From an uncultured Verrucomicrobiota bacterium (lineage in GTDB: Bacteria > Verrucomicrobiota > Kiritimatiellia > RFP12 > UBA1067), in assembly GCA_945834475.1 (NCBI GenBank), contig CAMAHK010000006.1:1-57931 (forward strand): 57,931 nt of DNA. The letters run 5' to 3'. Positions 30,986 through 39,656 of the stretch are shown here, one piece after another; positions within the stretch are counted from its first letter, which is position 1, and every line of letters begins with the position of its first letter. The notes below the pieces were generated by a model. It worked only from the letters and a program-made list of their open reading frames with translations, was not told the DNA's origin and made no database searches. The translations under genes were made by a program, and so were the position numbers.

Positions 30986-31243
30986 TTACTTCGCCTTGCG
31001 GATCTGACGGGCCGAAACCTCGATGACGTTCACCTGGTTGCGGAGCTGGAGGATGATCTGATTGACGACCTTCGTATCACCGAGGATGTCGATCTTCATC
31101 CGCGAGACCGTGCCGTCCTCGGTCGGTCCCACGTTGAGCGCCTGGATGTTGTAGCCGCGGCCGGAGATGAGTCCCACCATGCGCGCGAGGACGCCCGGCT
31201 TGTTTTCGACAAAGCAGTCGAGTCTCTGAATCGCTTCAATCAT
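30986..31243 (-). CDS. ilvN: acetolactate synthase small subunit (single ACT domain, 85 aa)
   Basis: MIEAIQRLDCFVENKPGVLARMVGLISGRGYNIQALNVGPTEDGTVSRMKI. Confidence 0.9.
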   Translation of the reverse strand: MIEAIQRLDCFVENKPGVLARMVGLISGRGYNIQALNVGPTEDGTVSRMKIDILGDTKVVNQIILQLRNQVNVIEVSARQIRKAK

Positions 31244-32937
31244 TTGAAAATCATCTCCTTCACAGTCTTTCCGCCGGGAATCATCGGATACACATTCGCC
31301 TCGGGATCGACGATGACTTCGACGAGCGTCGTCTCCTTCGACTCGAGCGCCTTCTTCATGACGCCGTCGAGCTTCGCGGGATCGAGCACGCGGTACGCCT
31401 TCGCGCCATGCGCCTCGGCGAGTTTCAGGAAGTCGGGGAGGTACTCGAGTCCCTCGCGCTTCAGGATCGTCTGCGAATAGCGCTTGTGGTAGAAGAGCTC
31501 CTGCCACTGACGCACCATGCCAAGGCACCCGTTGTTGACAATGACGAACGTAATCGGCAGCTTCTCGAGCACGGCCACGACGACTTCCTCGAACGTCATC
31601 TGCGCACCGCCGTCGCCGCAGACCGCCACGACCTTGAGGTCGGGACGCGCCAACGCCGCGCCGATCGCCGCGGGAATGCCGAAGCCCATCGTGCCCATGC
31701 CGCCCGAGGTGAGGAAGCGCCGCGCATGACGGTGATGGACGTACTGCGACGCCCACATCTGCTGCTGGCCGACGTCGGTCACCACGATCGCCTCGCCTTG
31801 CGAGACCTTGTCAATCGCCTCGATCACCTGCTGGGGCATGATGACGCCCTTGTGCAGCGTTGTGTACGAAATCGGATGCGCCTTCTTCCAACCCGCGATC
31901 TTCGCGAGCCACGCGTCGTGATTGCCCGCCTTGACGCGCGAGGCCACGGTCGCGAGGACGTCGCGCACGTCCGCAACGATGCCGAGCTCGACCGCGACGT
32001 TCTTGTTCACTTCCGCCGGATCGCAGTCGACGTGGATAATCTTCGCCTTCTGCGCATACGCCGAAAGCTTGCCCGTCACGCGGTCGGAGAAACGGACGCC
32101 CAGCGCGACGATGAGGTCCGCCTCGTCGATCGCGTAGTTCGCGCAGGGAGCTCCGTGCATGCCCGCCATGCCGAGCGAAAGCGGATCGGTCTGGTCGAAC
32201 GCGCCGAGACCCATCAGCGTCGTCGCAACGGGCACCTGCGCCTTGCGGGCGAGCTCGCCGAGTTCCTTCGCGGCGAACGCGGCAATCGTGCCGCCGCCTG
32301 CGTAGATAACCGGCTTCTTCGCCTCGTTGAGGAGTTTCGCGAAGCGGCTGATCTGAGCCGGCGTCGCGGTAAATTCGGGATGGTACGCGCGGAGGTTCAC
32401 ACGCTCCGGGTACTGCGCCTTCGTGAGCGCCTGCTGGCAGTTCTTCGGGATGTCGATGACGACGGGACCCGGCTTGCCGTGAGTCGCGATGTAGAAGGCC
32501 TGAGCGACGGTTTCGGGAATCTCGTCCGCGCTCTGGACGAGGAAGCTGTGCTTCGTCACCGCACGGCAGATGCCCGACATGTCCGCCTCCTGGAAGGCGT
32601 CCGTGCCGATCTGCGAGAGCGGGACCTGTCCCGTGATGACGACCATCGGCACGCCGTCGAGATACGCCGTGCCGAGGCCCGTGATGACATTGGTCGCGCC
32701 GGGGCCGGAGGTGACGAGGCACACGCCGACCTTCCCGGACGCACGCGCATAGCCGTCGGCCATGTGCGCCGAACCCTGCTCGTGGCGACCCAGGACAAAC
32801 TTGAACTTCGCGTCGACAAGTCGATCGAAAATGTCAATGACCGCCCCGCCCGGATACCCGAACAGGACCTCGGTCCCGGCCTTTTCCAATGATTCGACGA
32901 GCGCCTGTGCTCCCGTTCTTTCCTTGATCGTCTTCAT
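31240..32937 (-). CDS. ilvB: acetolactate synthase large subunit
   Basis: VLFGYPGGAVIDIFDRL; ThDP motif GDGGAQMTFEEVVVAV. Confidence 0.97.
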   Translation of the reverse strand: MKTIKERTGAQALVESLEKAGTEVLFGYPGGAVIDIFDRLVDAKFKFVLGRHEQGSAHMADGYARASGKVGVCLVTSGPGATNVITGLGTAYLDGVPMVVITGQVPLSQIGTDAFQEADMSGICRAVTKHSFLVQSADEIPETVAQAFYIATHGKPGPVVIDIPKNCQQALTKAQYPERVNLRAYHPEFTATPAQISRFAKLLNEAKKPVIYAGGGTIAAFAAKELGELARKAQVPVATTLMGLGAFDQTDPLSLGMAGMHGAPCANYAIDEADLIVALGVRFSDRVTGKLSAYAQKAKIIHVDCDPAEVNKNVAVELGIVADVRDVLATVASRVKAGNHDAWLAKIAGWKKAHPISYTTLHKGVIMPQQVIEAIDKVSQGEAIVVTDVGQQQMWASQYVHHRHARRFLTSGGMGTMGFGIPAAIGAALARPDLKVVAVCGDGGAQMTFEEVVVAVLEKLPITFVIVNNGCLGMVRQWQELFYHKRYSQTILKREGLEYLPDFLKLAEAHGAKAYRVLDPAKLDGVMKKALESKETTLVEVIVDPEANVYPMIPGGKTVKEMIFK

Positions 32938-32977
32938 TTAGTAGGATTTGATTCTTATCTCTTTAGTTCAAGTCTCA

Positions 32978-33022
32978 AGTTGTAGTTGTAGAGCGGATAT
33001 CTTCCTTTCTACAACTACAACT
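32978..33022. repeat. inverted repeat AGTTGTAGTTGTAGA...TCTACAACTACAACT between ilvC and ilvB
   Basis: 15-bp perfect arms, 15-nt loop; followed by another CACTACAAC. Confidence 0.88.
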
Positions 33023-33037
33023 CTTCACTACAACTAA

Positions 33038-34153
33038 TTACTTGGCCTTCACGACTTTGCGCCCGCCCCAGCCGGCGGAAGCGGCGTTGCCCTTGGCGGC
33101 CTCGTGCGGACGGAGGCTGCGCACCGCGGCACCGGCGCGCCACATCTCGTGGTTGTGGAGCTCGTTGAGCTTCGCGAGCATCTTTTCCTTGTAGTCCGGG
33201 CAGCCCGTGTCGCGAATGACTTCCTTCGCCTCCTGCATCGTCTTCACGCTCTTGTAGAGCTTCTTGAAGACCGGGAGCGTCGCCTTCTTGAACTCGGGAC
33301 GCCACTTGAGCGCGCCGTGCTGGGCCGTCTGCGAGCAGTTGCCGTACATCCAGTCCATGCCGTTCTCGTCAACGAGGCGGATGAGGGACTGCGTGAGCTC
33401 TTCGCACGTTTCGTTGAACGCCTCGGACGGGCTGTGGCCGTTCGCGCGGAGCGTCTCGAACTGCGCTTCCATGACGCCCGCGAGAGCGCCCATGAGGATG
33501 CCACGCTCGCCGAAGAGGTCGGACGTCACTTCGTTCTGGAACGTGGTCGGGAAGAGGTAGCCCGAGCCGATGCCGATGCCGATCGCCTTCGTGACATCCT
33601 CGACCTGCTTCGCCGGCATGCCGTTCGGCTCGAACGCGTACGAGCTGTTGATGCCCGCGCCGGAGAGGAAGTTACGACGGACGGACGTGCCCGAACCCTT
33701 CGGGGCGACCATCACGCAGCCGACGCCCTTCTGGGGCTTGATGCCGGTGAGCTTGTTGTAGACGAGGCCGAAACCGTGGGAGAAATAGAGATACTTGCCC
33801 GGGGTGACGTACTTCTCGATCTGCTTCCAGACCTGCGGCACGGAGCCGTCGGAGACGAGCATCATGATGATGTCGCCCTTGTCGGCGGCCTCTTCAATGC
33901 CGAAGAGCGTCTTGCCCTCGACCCAGCCGTCGGCGATCGCACGCTTCCAGCTGGAGCCCGCCTTCGTCGACTTGCGCTGGCCGACGATCACGTTGAAGCC
34001 GTTGTCACGCATGTTGAGCGCCTGGCCCGGACCCTGGATGCCATAGCCGAGGACGGCGATGGTCTTGCCCTTGAGAATCTCCTGCGCCTTCTTGAGCGGG
34101 AACTCCTTGCGGGTCGTGATGTTTTCAGCAACAGTGCCGAATTTGATCTTCAT
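33038..34153 (-). CDS. ilvC: ketol-acid reductoisomerase
   Basis: AVLGYGIQGPGQALNMRDNGFNVIVGQR. Confidence 0.96.
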   Translation of the reverse strand: MKIKFGTVAENITTRKEFPLKKAQEILKGKTIAVLGYGIQGPGQALNMRDNGFNVIVGQRKSTKAGSSWKRAIADGWVEGKTLFGIEEAADKGDIIMMLVSDGSVPQVWKQIEKYVTPGKYLYFSHGFGLVYNKLTGIKPQKGVGCVMVAPKGSGTSVRRNFLSGAGINSSYAFEPNGMPAKQVEDVTKAIGIGIGSGYLFPTTFQNEVTSDLFGERGILMGALAGVMEAQFETLRANGHSPSEAFNETCEELTQSLIRLVDENGMDWMYGNCSQTAQHGALKWRPEFKKATLPVFKKLYKSVKTMQEAKEVIRDTGCPDYKEKMLAKLNELHNHEMWRAGAAVRSLRPHEAAKGNAASAGWGGRKVVKAK

Positions 34154-34193
34154 TTTTTTGTTTTCCTTTCGGTTGAAAATTCAGGTGTTCTTT

Positions 34194-34410
34194 TTTAGCG
34201 ATAAGTGATAAGCGATAAGTGATAAGTGGCGGTGGTTTAGGTCTTTTAGCGATAAGCGATAAGCGATAAGTGATAAGTGGCGGTGGTTTAGGTCTTTTAG
34301 CGATAAGCGATGAGCGATAAGTGATAAGTGGCGGTGGTTATAGGTCTTTAACGACAAGAAAGCAAAAACTCCTTCACTTATCGCTTATCACTTATCACTT
34401 ATCGCTTAAG
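34194..34410. mobile_element. gene-less inverted-array element: three 51-bp direct repeats plus inverted right end
   Basis: TTTAGCGATAAGYGATAAGCGATAAGTGATAAGTGGCGGTGGTTTAGGTC x3 then CACTTATCGCTTATCACTTATCACTTATCGCTTAAG; ends match the flanks of the four-helix-bundle gene. Confidence 0.7.
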
Positions 34411-36153
34411 CGAAGCGCCGGTGGACGCATTCCCGACGAACTGCGCGTAGCGCTCGAGCCAGCCGCCCTTGATGCGGGGCGACCAGGTCTTCGCCTTCTT
34501 CGCGCGCTCCGCAATCTCCTTCTTCGTGAGCTTCGCGTTGATCGCGCGCTTCGGGATGTCGATCGTGATCTCGTCGCCGTTCTTGAGAAGTCCGATAAGG
34601 CCGCCTTCCGCCGCCTCGGGCGAGACATGGCCGACGCACGCGCCGTGCGTCGCGCCGGAGAAGCGTCCGTCGGTAATCAGCGCGACCGATTCGCCGAGGC
34701 CCGCGCCGATGATGTACGAGGTCGGCGCCAACATCTCCTGCATGCCGGGACCGCCCTTCGGTCCCTCATAGCGGATGACAACGACATGTCCGGGCTTCAC
34801 CTTGCCGCCCAGAATGCCGGCGCACGCCTCTTCCTGCGAGTCGAAGCAGATCGCCTTACCGGTAAAGGTCATCATCGAGGGCGCAACGCCGCCCTTCTTG
34901 ACGACCGAGCCCTTCGTCGCGAGATTGCCCCACAACACCGCGAGGCCGCCGTCAATCGAGTAGGCGTTGTCAATCGTACGAATGACATCATCGTTCGAGA
35001 TCGTCGCCGCCTTAATCTGCTGACCAATGGTCTTGCCGCTTACGGTCTTAGCCTCAAGATGCAACACAGGGCCAATGTCAGTCGGCTGTGTGCCAGCGGT
35101 CTTAGTCGTCCTAGCGGTCTTATCTCCCTTAGCCGCTCCCTTAGCCCCCTCCACAAGCCGCTTCAAGATCGCCATGATGCCGCCCGCCTTGTCGAGGTCG
35201 GAGACATGGTAGTGTCCCGAGGGCGAAAGCTTGCAGATGTAGGGCGTGCGCGCCGAGAGCTCGTTCATGCGCTCGAGCGTGAAGTCGACGCCCGCCTCGC
35301 GGGCGATCGCGAGCGTGTGGAGAACCGTGTTCGTCGAGCCGCCCATCGCCATGTCGAGCGTGAGCGCGTTGTCGAGCGAGTCCTTCGTGATGAGATCCTT
35401 CGGGAGCGGACCGCCCTTCTTCGCCATCTCGACCGCGCGCTTCGCCGCCGCGCGCCACATCTCCTTGCGCTTCGGGTCGATCGCGAGAATCGTGCCGTTC
35501 CCCGGAAGCGCGAGGCCGAGCGCCTCGTAAAGGCAGTTCATCGAGTTCGCCGTGAACATGCCCGAGCAGCTGCCGCAGCCGGGGCACGACGTCTCTTCGA
35601 TCTTCTCGAGGTCCTTCGCCGAAATCTTGCCCGCGTTCTCCGCGCCGACGCCTTCGAAGACGGTATTGAGGTCGGAGTCCTTGCCCGTGAGCGGATGACG
35701 CCCCGGCGCCATCGGACCGCCCGAGGCGAAGATCGTCGGGATGTTGACGCGCAGCGCGCCGATCAGCATGCCCGGGACGATCTTGTCGCAGTTGGGAACA
35801 CAGATCATCGCGTCGAAGCAGTGCGCCCGCGCAATCGACTCGACCGAGTCGGCGATCAGCTCGCGCGACGGGAGCGAATACTTCATGCCGCCATGGGCCA
35901 TCGCGATGCCGTCGCAGACGGCGATCGTGTTGAACTCCATCGGCACGCCCCCCGCCTCGATGATCGCCTCCTTGAGGATCTGGCCGACGTAGTTCAAATG
36001 GCAGTGGCCCGGCACGAACGACTCATACGAGTTGCAGATGCCGATGAACGGCTTCTTCATGTCCTCGCGCTTCATGCCGCAGGCGAAGAGCAAGCTCCGA
36101 TGCGGCGCCCGCTCCTTACCCTTCTTAATCTGATCGCTCGTCATATCATTCAT
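34399..36153 (-). CDS. ilvD: dihydroxy-acid dehydratase
   Basis: [43 protein letters not shown]; start at 36153 with SD AAAGGATG. Confidence 0.95.
   Translation of the reverse strand: MNDMTSDQIKKGKERAPHRSLLFACGMKREDMKKPFIGICNSYESFVPGHCHLNYVGQILKEAIIEAGGVPMEFNTIAVCDGIAMAHGGMKYSLPSRELIADSVESIARAHCFDAMICVPNCDKIVPGMLIGALRVNIPTIFASGGPMAPGRHPLTGKDSDLNTVFEGVGAENAGKISAKDLEKIEETSCPGCGSCSGMFTANSMNCLYEALGLALPGNGTILAIDPKRKEMWRAAAKRAVEMAKKGGPLPKDLITKDSLDNALTLDMAMGGSTNTVLHTLAIAREAGVDFTLERMNELSARTPYICKLSPSGHYHVSDLDKAGGIMAILKRLVEGAKGAAKGDKTARTTKTAGTQPTDIGPVLHLEAKTVSGKTIGQQIKAATISNDDVIRTIDNAYSIDGGLAVLWGNLATKGSVVKKGGVAPSMMTFTGKAICFDSQEEACAGILGGKVKPGHVVVIRYEGPKGGPGMQEMLAPTSYIIGAGLGESVALITDGRFSGATHGACVGHVSPEAAEGGLIGLLKNGDEITIDIPKRAINAKLTKKEIAERAKKAKTWSPRIKGGWLERYAQFVGNASTGASLKR
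35093..35150. repeat. in-frame 9-mer phrase array within ilvD
   Basis: AGCGGTCTTAGTCGTCCTAGCGGTCTTATCTCCCTTAGCCGCTCCCTTAGCC; encodes [16 protein letters not shown]. Confidence 0.65.
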
Positions 36154-36163
36154 CCTTTCATCA

Positions 36164-36203
36164 CCCGTACCGCGGTGCGTCCCGCCCGCGGCGTCTCCAA
36201 GCC
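36164..36203. repeat. family A1 element in the ilvD 5' UTR
   Basis: CCCGTACCGCGGTGCGTCCCGCCCGCGGCGTCTCCAAGCC. Confidence 0.85.
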
Positions 36204-36211
36204 AACCTCTT

Positions 36212-36243
36212 CTTAACCTTGACCTTCTACCTTGACCTTCTTC
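36212..36243 (-). repeat. (AAGGTCAAGGTAG)n array in the ilvD 5' UTR
   Basis: minus AAGAAGGTCAAGGTAGAAGGTCAAGGTTAAG. Confidence 0.7.
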
Positions 36244-36244
36244 T

Positions 36245-36278
36245 AACACAAAGGCCTCGCTCTCGTCTGAGCGGGGCC
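36245..36278 (-). terminator. ilv attenuator terminator hairpin
   Basis: minus GGCCCCGCTC-AGACGA-GAGCGAGGCC-TTTGTGTT. Confidence 0.75.
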
Positions 36279-36329
36279 TCGTTTCGCTGTCGGTTATTAC
36301 CGTTTCAGTGTACGCGCACCCGCTCGACC

Positions 36330-36383
36330 TTATCCAAGAAGGACGAGAAGCACAAGACCAACGATAACAACTCGGTTACACAT
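36330..36383 (-). CDS. ilv operon leader peptide [17 protein letters not shown]
   Basis: 17-aa ORF with 11 Val/Ile/Leu residues, between a TATAAT promoter and the terminator hairpin upstream of ilvD. Confidence 0.82.
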   Translation of the reverse strand: MCNRVVIVGLVLLVLLG

Positions 36384-36410
36384 ACCTGAATTTTGTTACA
36401 ACGAGTGCGT

Positions 36411-36416
36411 ATTATA
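36411..36416 (-). promoter_or_regulatory. extended -10 TGCTATAAT for the ilv operon
   Basis: minus TTGTGCTATAATACGC. Confidence 0.6.
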
Positions 36417-37530
36417 GCACAATCGGCGTTTTACGCGCAAGAGTGAAATGCACATACTCGCCGATGCGGTCGCCCGACTTCGGGTCGGAAATGCCGTCGC
36501 TCTCGAGCTTGAAGCGGAGCGCTTCGCCAATGGGACGGTTCCCGATCACGATCGGCGCCGTCACGAGCGTCCAGGCGTCCACCAGGTTCTCGTCGGCGAG
36601 CGAACGCGCCAGGGCGAGTCCCCCTTCGCAGAGAACGTGCAGGCAACCGCGCTTCCCGAGGTCGACGAGCGCCGTCTTCGCGTCGCGGTAGACGAGCGTC
36701 AGGTTCGGCGCACCGTCCGTAAAGAGCTGCGCGTTCTTCGGGAGCTTGCCCGAACGCGAGACGACGACGCGAATGAGATCGTCGTTGCGCTTGCCGTGCG
36801 ACAGGAGCGAGGGATTGTCGGCGCGCACCGTTTCCGCCCCAACCATGATCGCATCGACGTACGTCCGCATAAAGCCTGTCCCTCGACGGGACTCCGCGGA
36901 CGAGATCCACTTCGCATTCCCGGTCGTGTCGCAGATGCGCCCGTCAAGGGACATCGCGAGCTTTACCGTCACATAAGGAAGACCCGTCGTCACGTGCTTT
37001 CGGAAAGGCGCGATCAGGCGCTGGGCACGATGGACGAGGCGGGAGAGTTCCTGTTGCGACGCGACAGGAATGTCGCGTCCCCTTTGGGCCTGTCCCCATC
37101 GATCAAGACAATCGCAGGTGATGCCGTGCTGGACGAGGACGCGCTTGGCGCGTCCGCGATTCGTCGGATTGGGATCGGACACCGCGTAGTAGACGTGGCT
37201 GATGCCGGCGGCTGAAATCGCGTCCGTGCAAGCCCCGACGCGTCCCGGCTTCGAGCACGGCTCGAGCGTCACGTAGATCGACGCGCCGCGGATGTCGTTG
37301 CCCTTCTTCTTCGCATCGGCGATCGCCGCAGTCTCCGCGTGATTCGTGCCGGCCTTCTTGTGATAGCCCTCGCCGAGGATCTTGCCGGCCTTCACGATGA
37401 CGGCGCCGACGGGCGGATTCGGCCGCGTATGGCCCTCGCCCTTTTCCGCGAGCCTCAGCGCACGATTCAGGCAATGGGTCGCCTCCATCTTTCCGGGAGC
37501 AATCAGCGTCCAGCCAAAATGTTTTTTCAT
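36412..37530 (-). CDS. ribD: riboflavin biosynthesis deaminase/reductase RibD (start 37530 or internal Met)
   Basis: PNPPVGAVIVKAGKILGEGYH; NHAETAAIADA; VTLEPC; reductase domain TVKLAMSLDGRI. Confidence 0.93.
   Translation of the reverse strand: MKKHFGWTLIAPGKMEATHCLNRALRLAEKGEGHTRPNPPVGAVIVKAGKILGEGYHKKAGTNHAETAAIADAKKKGNDIRGASIYVTLEPCSKPGRVGACTDAISAAGISHVYYAVSDPNPTNRGRAKRVLVQHGITCDCLDRWGQAQRGRDIPVASQQELSRLVHRAQRLIAPFRKHVTTGLPYVTVKLAMSLDGRICDTTGNAKWISSAESRRGTGFMRTYVDAIMVGAETVRADNPSLLSHGKRNDDLIRVVVSRSGKLPKNAQLFTDGAPNLTLVYRDAKTALVDLGKRGCLHVLCEGGLALARSLADENLVDAWTLVTAPIVIGNRPIGEALRFKLESDGISDPKSGDRIGEYVHFTLARKTPIVL
37054..37088. repeat. family B hairpin element within ribD
   Basis: TTGCGACGCGACAGGAATGTCGCGTCCCCTTTGGG; encodes QRGRDIPVASQ. 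Confidence 0.82.
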
Positions 37531-37549
37531 TCCTTTATCTTATTCTTAC

Positions 37550-37611
37550 GACCACCGACGACCGACTTCCGACAACCGCCGTCAACCTCAACCTTCGACC
37601 TCAACCTCATC
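37550..37611 (-). repeat. compound array at tsaD stop / ribD start: (AGGTTG)n-CGGCGG-(GTCGGTC)n
   Basis: minus GAGGTTGAGGTCGAAGGTTGAGGTTGACGGCGGTTGTCGGAAGTCGGTCGTCGGTGGTCG. Confidence 0.82.
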
Positions 37612-37614
37612 TTC

Positions 37615-38790
37615 TCACTCCCCGACCTGCAGCGACGGACTCGCGTCGAGCGTCATGGCATCTTCGAGATGGTTGCGGCGATAGTACGCGAGCCCCGCGA
37701 TCATCGCGCCGTTGTCGCCCGTGTACTTCGGTTTCGCCATCAACAGCGGCACGTGCACGGCGTTTGAGACTTCCATCAGCACCGCGCGGATGCGCGAGTT
37801 GAGCGAGACGCCGCCGCCGAGGATCAGCGACTTATACGCGCGGCGCTTGAGCGCGGTGCGCGTCCGATCGGCGATCGCTTGGACGATCGCCTCCTGATAG
37901 CTCGCGACGACCTGCGCGACGGCGGGCGTCACGGTGTAGCCGCCAAAGTCCCGTGCGTCGGACGTGTCGGAGAGAAGCTCGGGATGCTGCTGGACGTGGC
38001 GAAGGAGCGCGGTCTTGAGTCCCGAAAACGACACGCAGAGATCGGCGGAAAGTCCCGAAAGCGCCGTCACGCCCTCACGCGGACGCCCCTTCGGGAAGGG
38101 AATGAGGTTGAGGTCGGAGGTTGAGGTTGAGGCGAGGTAGGCCGCCGAAATCCGGTCGATCTTGAGGCCTCCCGGGTAGCCGAGGCCGAGCAGCTTCGCG
38201 GCCTTGTCGAAGGCTTCGCCCGCCGCGTCATCAAGCGTCTCGCCGATGACCTCGTACTGGCCAAGTTCGGGCATGTCGATCCAAATCGTGTTTCCGCCCG
38301 AGACCGCGAGTCCCAGCGCGGGGAAGGAAGACTCGACCGTACCGCGGTGCGTCTCGCCCGCGGCGTCTCCAAGCCGGCTGTTACCCGCCGCGGCCGAGAC
38401 GGCTCGCGGTACGGTGTTGTCCGGTACGGCGTCGTACAGGAACGGCGTATGCAGGTGCGCTTCGATGTGATTGATGCCGATGAGCGGCACACCGAGCGAC
38501 TTCGCGAGTCCCTTCGCGGCGTTGAGGCCAACAATCAAGGCTGGCGCCAGTCCGGGACCGTACGTGACGGCCACGGCATCGACTTTACTCCCGAACTGAC
38601 GCATCGCCTCGCCGACGACCGGTCCGATCTTCTCGACGTGGGCGCGGGACGCCACCTCGGGCACGACACCGCCATACGGCTGATGGAGAGGAATCTGCGT
38701 GTAGACGACATTCGACAGCACCTCGCGGCCATCTTTCACCACCGCCGCGGCCGTCTCATCACAACTCGTCTCAATACCTAAGATGTTCAT
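37615..38790 (-). CDS. tsaD: tRNA N6-threonylcarbamoyladenosine transferase TsaD
   Basis: MNILGIETSCDETAAAVV; NHIEAHLHTPF; two in-frame insert regions. Confidence 0.95.
   Translation of the reverse strand: MNILGIETSCDETAAAVVKDGREVLSNVVYTQIPLHQPYGGVVPEVASRAHVEKIGPVVGEAMRQFGSKVDAVAVTYGPGLAPALIVGLNAAKGLAKSLGVPLIGINHIEAHLHTPFLYDAVPDNTVPRAVSAAAGNSRLGDAAGETHRGTVESSFPALGLAVSGGNTIWIDMPELGQYEVIGETLDDAAGEAFDKAAKLLGLGYPGGLKIDRISAAYLASTSTSDLNLIPFPKGRPREGVTALSGLSADLCVSFSGLKTALLRHVQQHPELLSDTSDARDFGGYTVTPAVAQVVASYQEAIVQAIADRTRTALKRRAYKSLILGGGVSLNSRIRAVLMEVSNAVHVPLLMAKPKYTGDNGAMIAGLAYYRRNHLEDAMTLDASPSLQVGE
38100..38132 (+). repeat. (AGGTTG)n array within tsaD
   Basis: GAATGAGGTTGAGGTCGGAGGTTGAGGTTGAGG; encodes STSTSDLNLI. 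Confidence 0.8.
38337..38415. repeat. A1 and A2 family elements in opposite orientation within tsaD
   Basis: CCGTACCGCGGTGCGTCTCGCCCGCGGCGTCTCCAAGCC...CCGCCGCGGCCGAGACGGCTCGCGGTACGGT. Confidence 0.85.
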
Positions 38791-38805
38791 CTCCCTCGTC
38801 CCCAA

Positions 38806-39633
38806 TCACCAGAACTTCCACCAGGGATTTTCCTTCGCCTCGACGTTCTTTCCCTTGTAAAGCTCGCGCACGCGTGCGGTACCCGCCGTTTCGGGATCCG
38901 CCACGGCCACGCGCGAGCGAAATTCGAAGGCGTTCGGCAGCGACCAGAATTCACTGCGAACAAATTGATCCTGATTCAGGCGATGCAACACAATCACTTC
39001 GCCGGACGGCAGAATGCTGACCGACGGCTTGTCAATGCGGAGAATCGGCCCGAGGTCACGCGTCTGCCAACGCCGATCGCTCGATCCGGCGTCGCGCGCC
39101 TTGAGGTAGAGGTGTTCGCCGTGGTTCTTCGACCAGTAAACAAGTTCAAACTCGCGCTGGAGGTCCTTGTGGTTCGCGAACATCTGGAGCGCCGTGCCGA
39201 CACGAACGCCTTCAACAATGTCGAACGCACGCGGCTGCCCCTCGTAGCGAACACCGTTATGAACAAGAACCGGCTTCGCCAGATAGCGGCTCGGATTCTG
39301 CAACGCGTAGTGGTCGTTGAGAATCGTCTCGAGCTTCTGTCCCTCGCCGGAATCAACTCGGAACTGCGCGACGAAAGCCCCCTTCGAAACCTTCGTCAGC
39401 TGCGACCTGTCGCTCGCACGGAAAACCTCGACGAAGAGCGAATCTCGTGAGTTCGAGTAGCCGACGCTGACCTTGTCTGGCGACGAGTTGGCGACATCGA
39501 TGACACCCCGAACCCGCTCCCCGCAAACGAAATCGTAGGCATCCAGCTTGAGATCAACGCTGATTTCACTCGTCACGGCGAGAAGACTGGAAGCCGACAG
39601 CAGAAACGACAATAATGCGACGCTTTTTCTCAT
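38806..39633 (-). CDS. secreted hypothetical protein
   Basis: signal peptide MRKSVALLSFLLSASSLLAVTS. Confidence 0.7.
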   Translation of the reverse strand: MRKSVALLSFLLSASSLLAVTSEISVDLKLDAYDFVCGERVRGVIDVANSSPDKVSVGYSNSRDSLFVEVFRASDRSQLTKVSKGAFVAQFRVDSGEGQKLETILNDHYALQNPSRYLAKPVLVHNGVRYEGQPRAFDIVEGVRVGTALQMFANHKDLQREFELVYWSKNHGEHLYLKARDAGSSDRRWQTRDLGPILRIDKPSVSILPSGEVIVLHRLNQDQFVRSEFWSLPNAFEFRSRVAVADPETAGTARVRELYKGKNVEAKENPWWKFW

Positions 39634-39640
39634 GGGCCGT

Positions 39641-39646
39641 ATTATA
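39641..39646 (-). promoter_or_regulatory. extended -10 TGATATAAT, 7 nt from ATG (leaderless)
   Basis: minus ATGATATAATACGGCCCATG. Confidence 0.5.
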
Positions 39647-39656
39647 TCATAAAGTC

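Noticed and set aside
34194-34345. CRISPR-like array (three 51-bp repeats)
   Set aside because: Units are contiguous with no unique spacers and are themselves made of 8-mer phrases; no cas genes.
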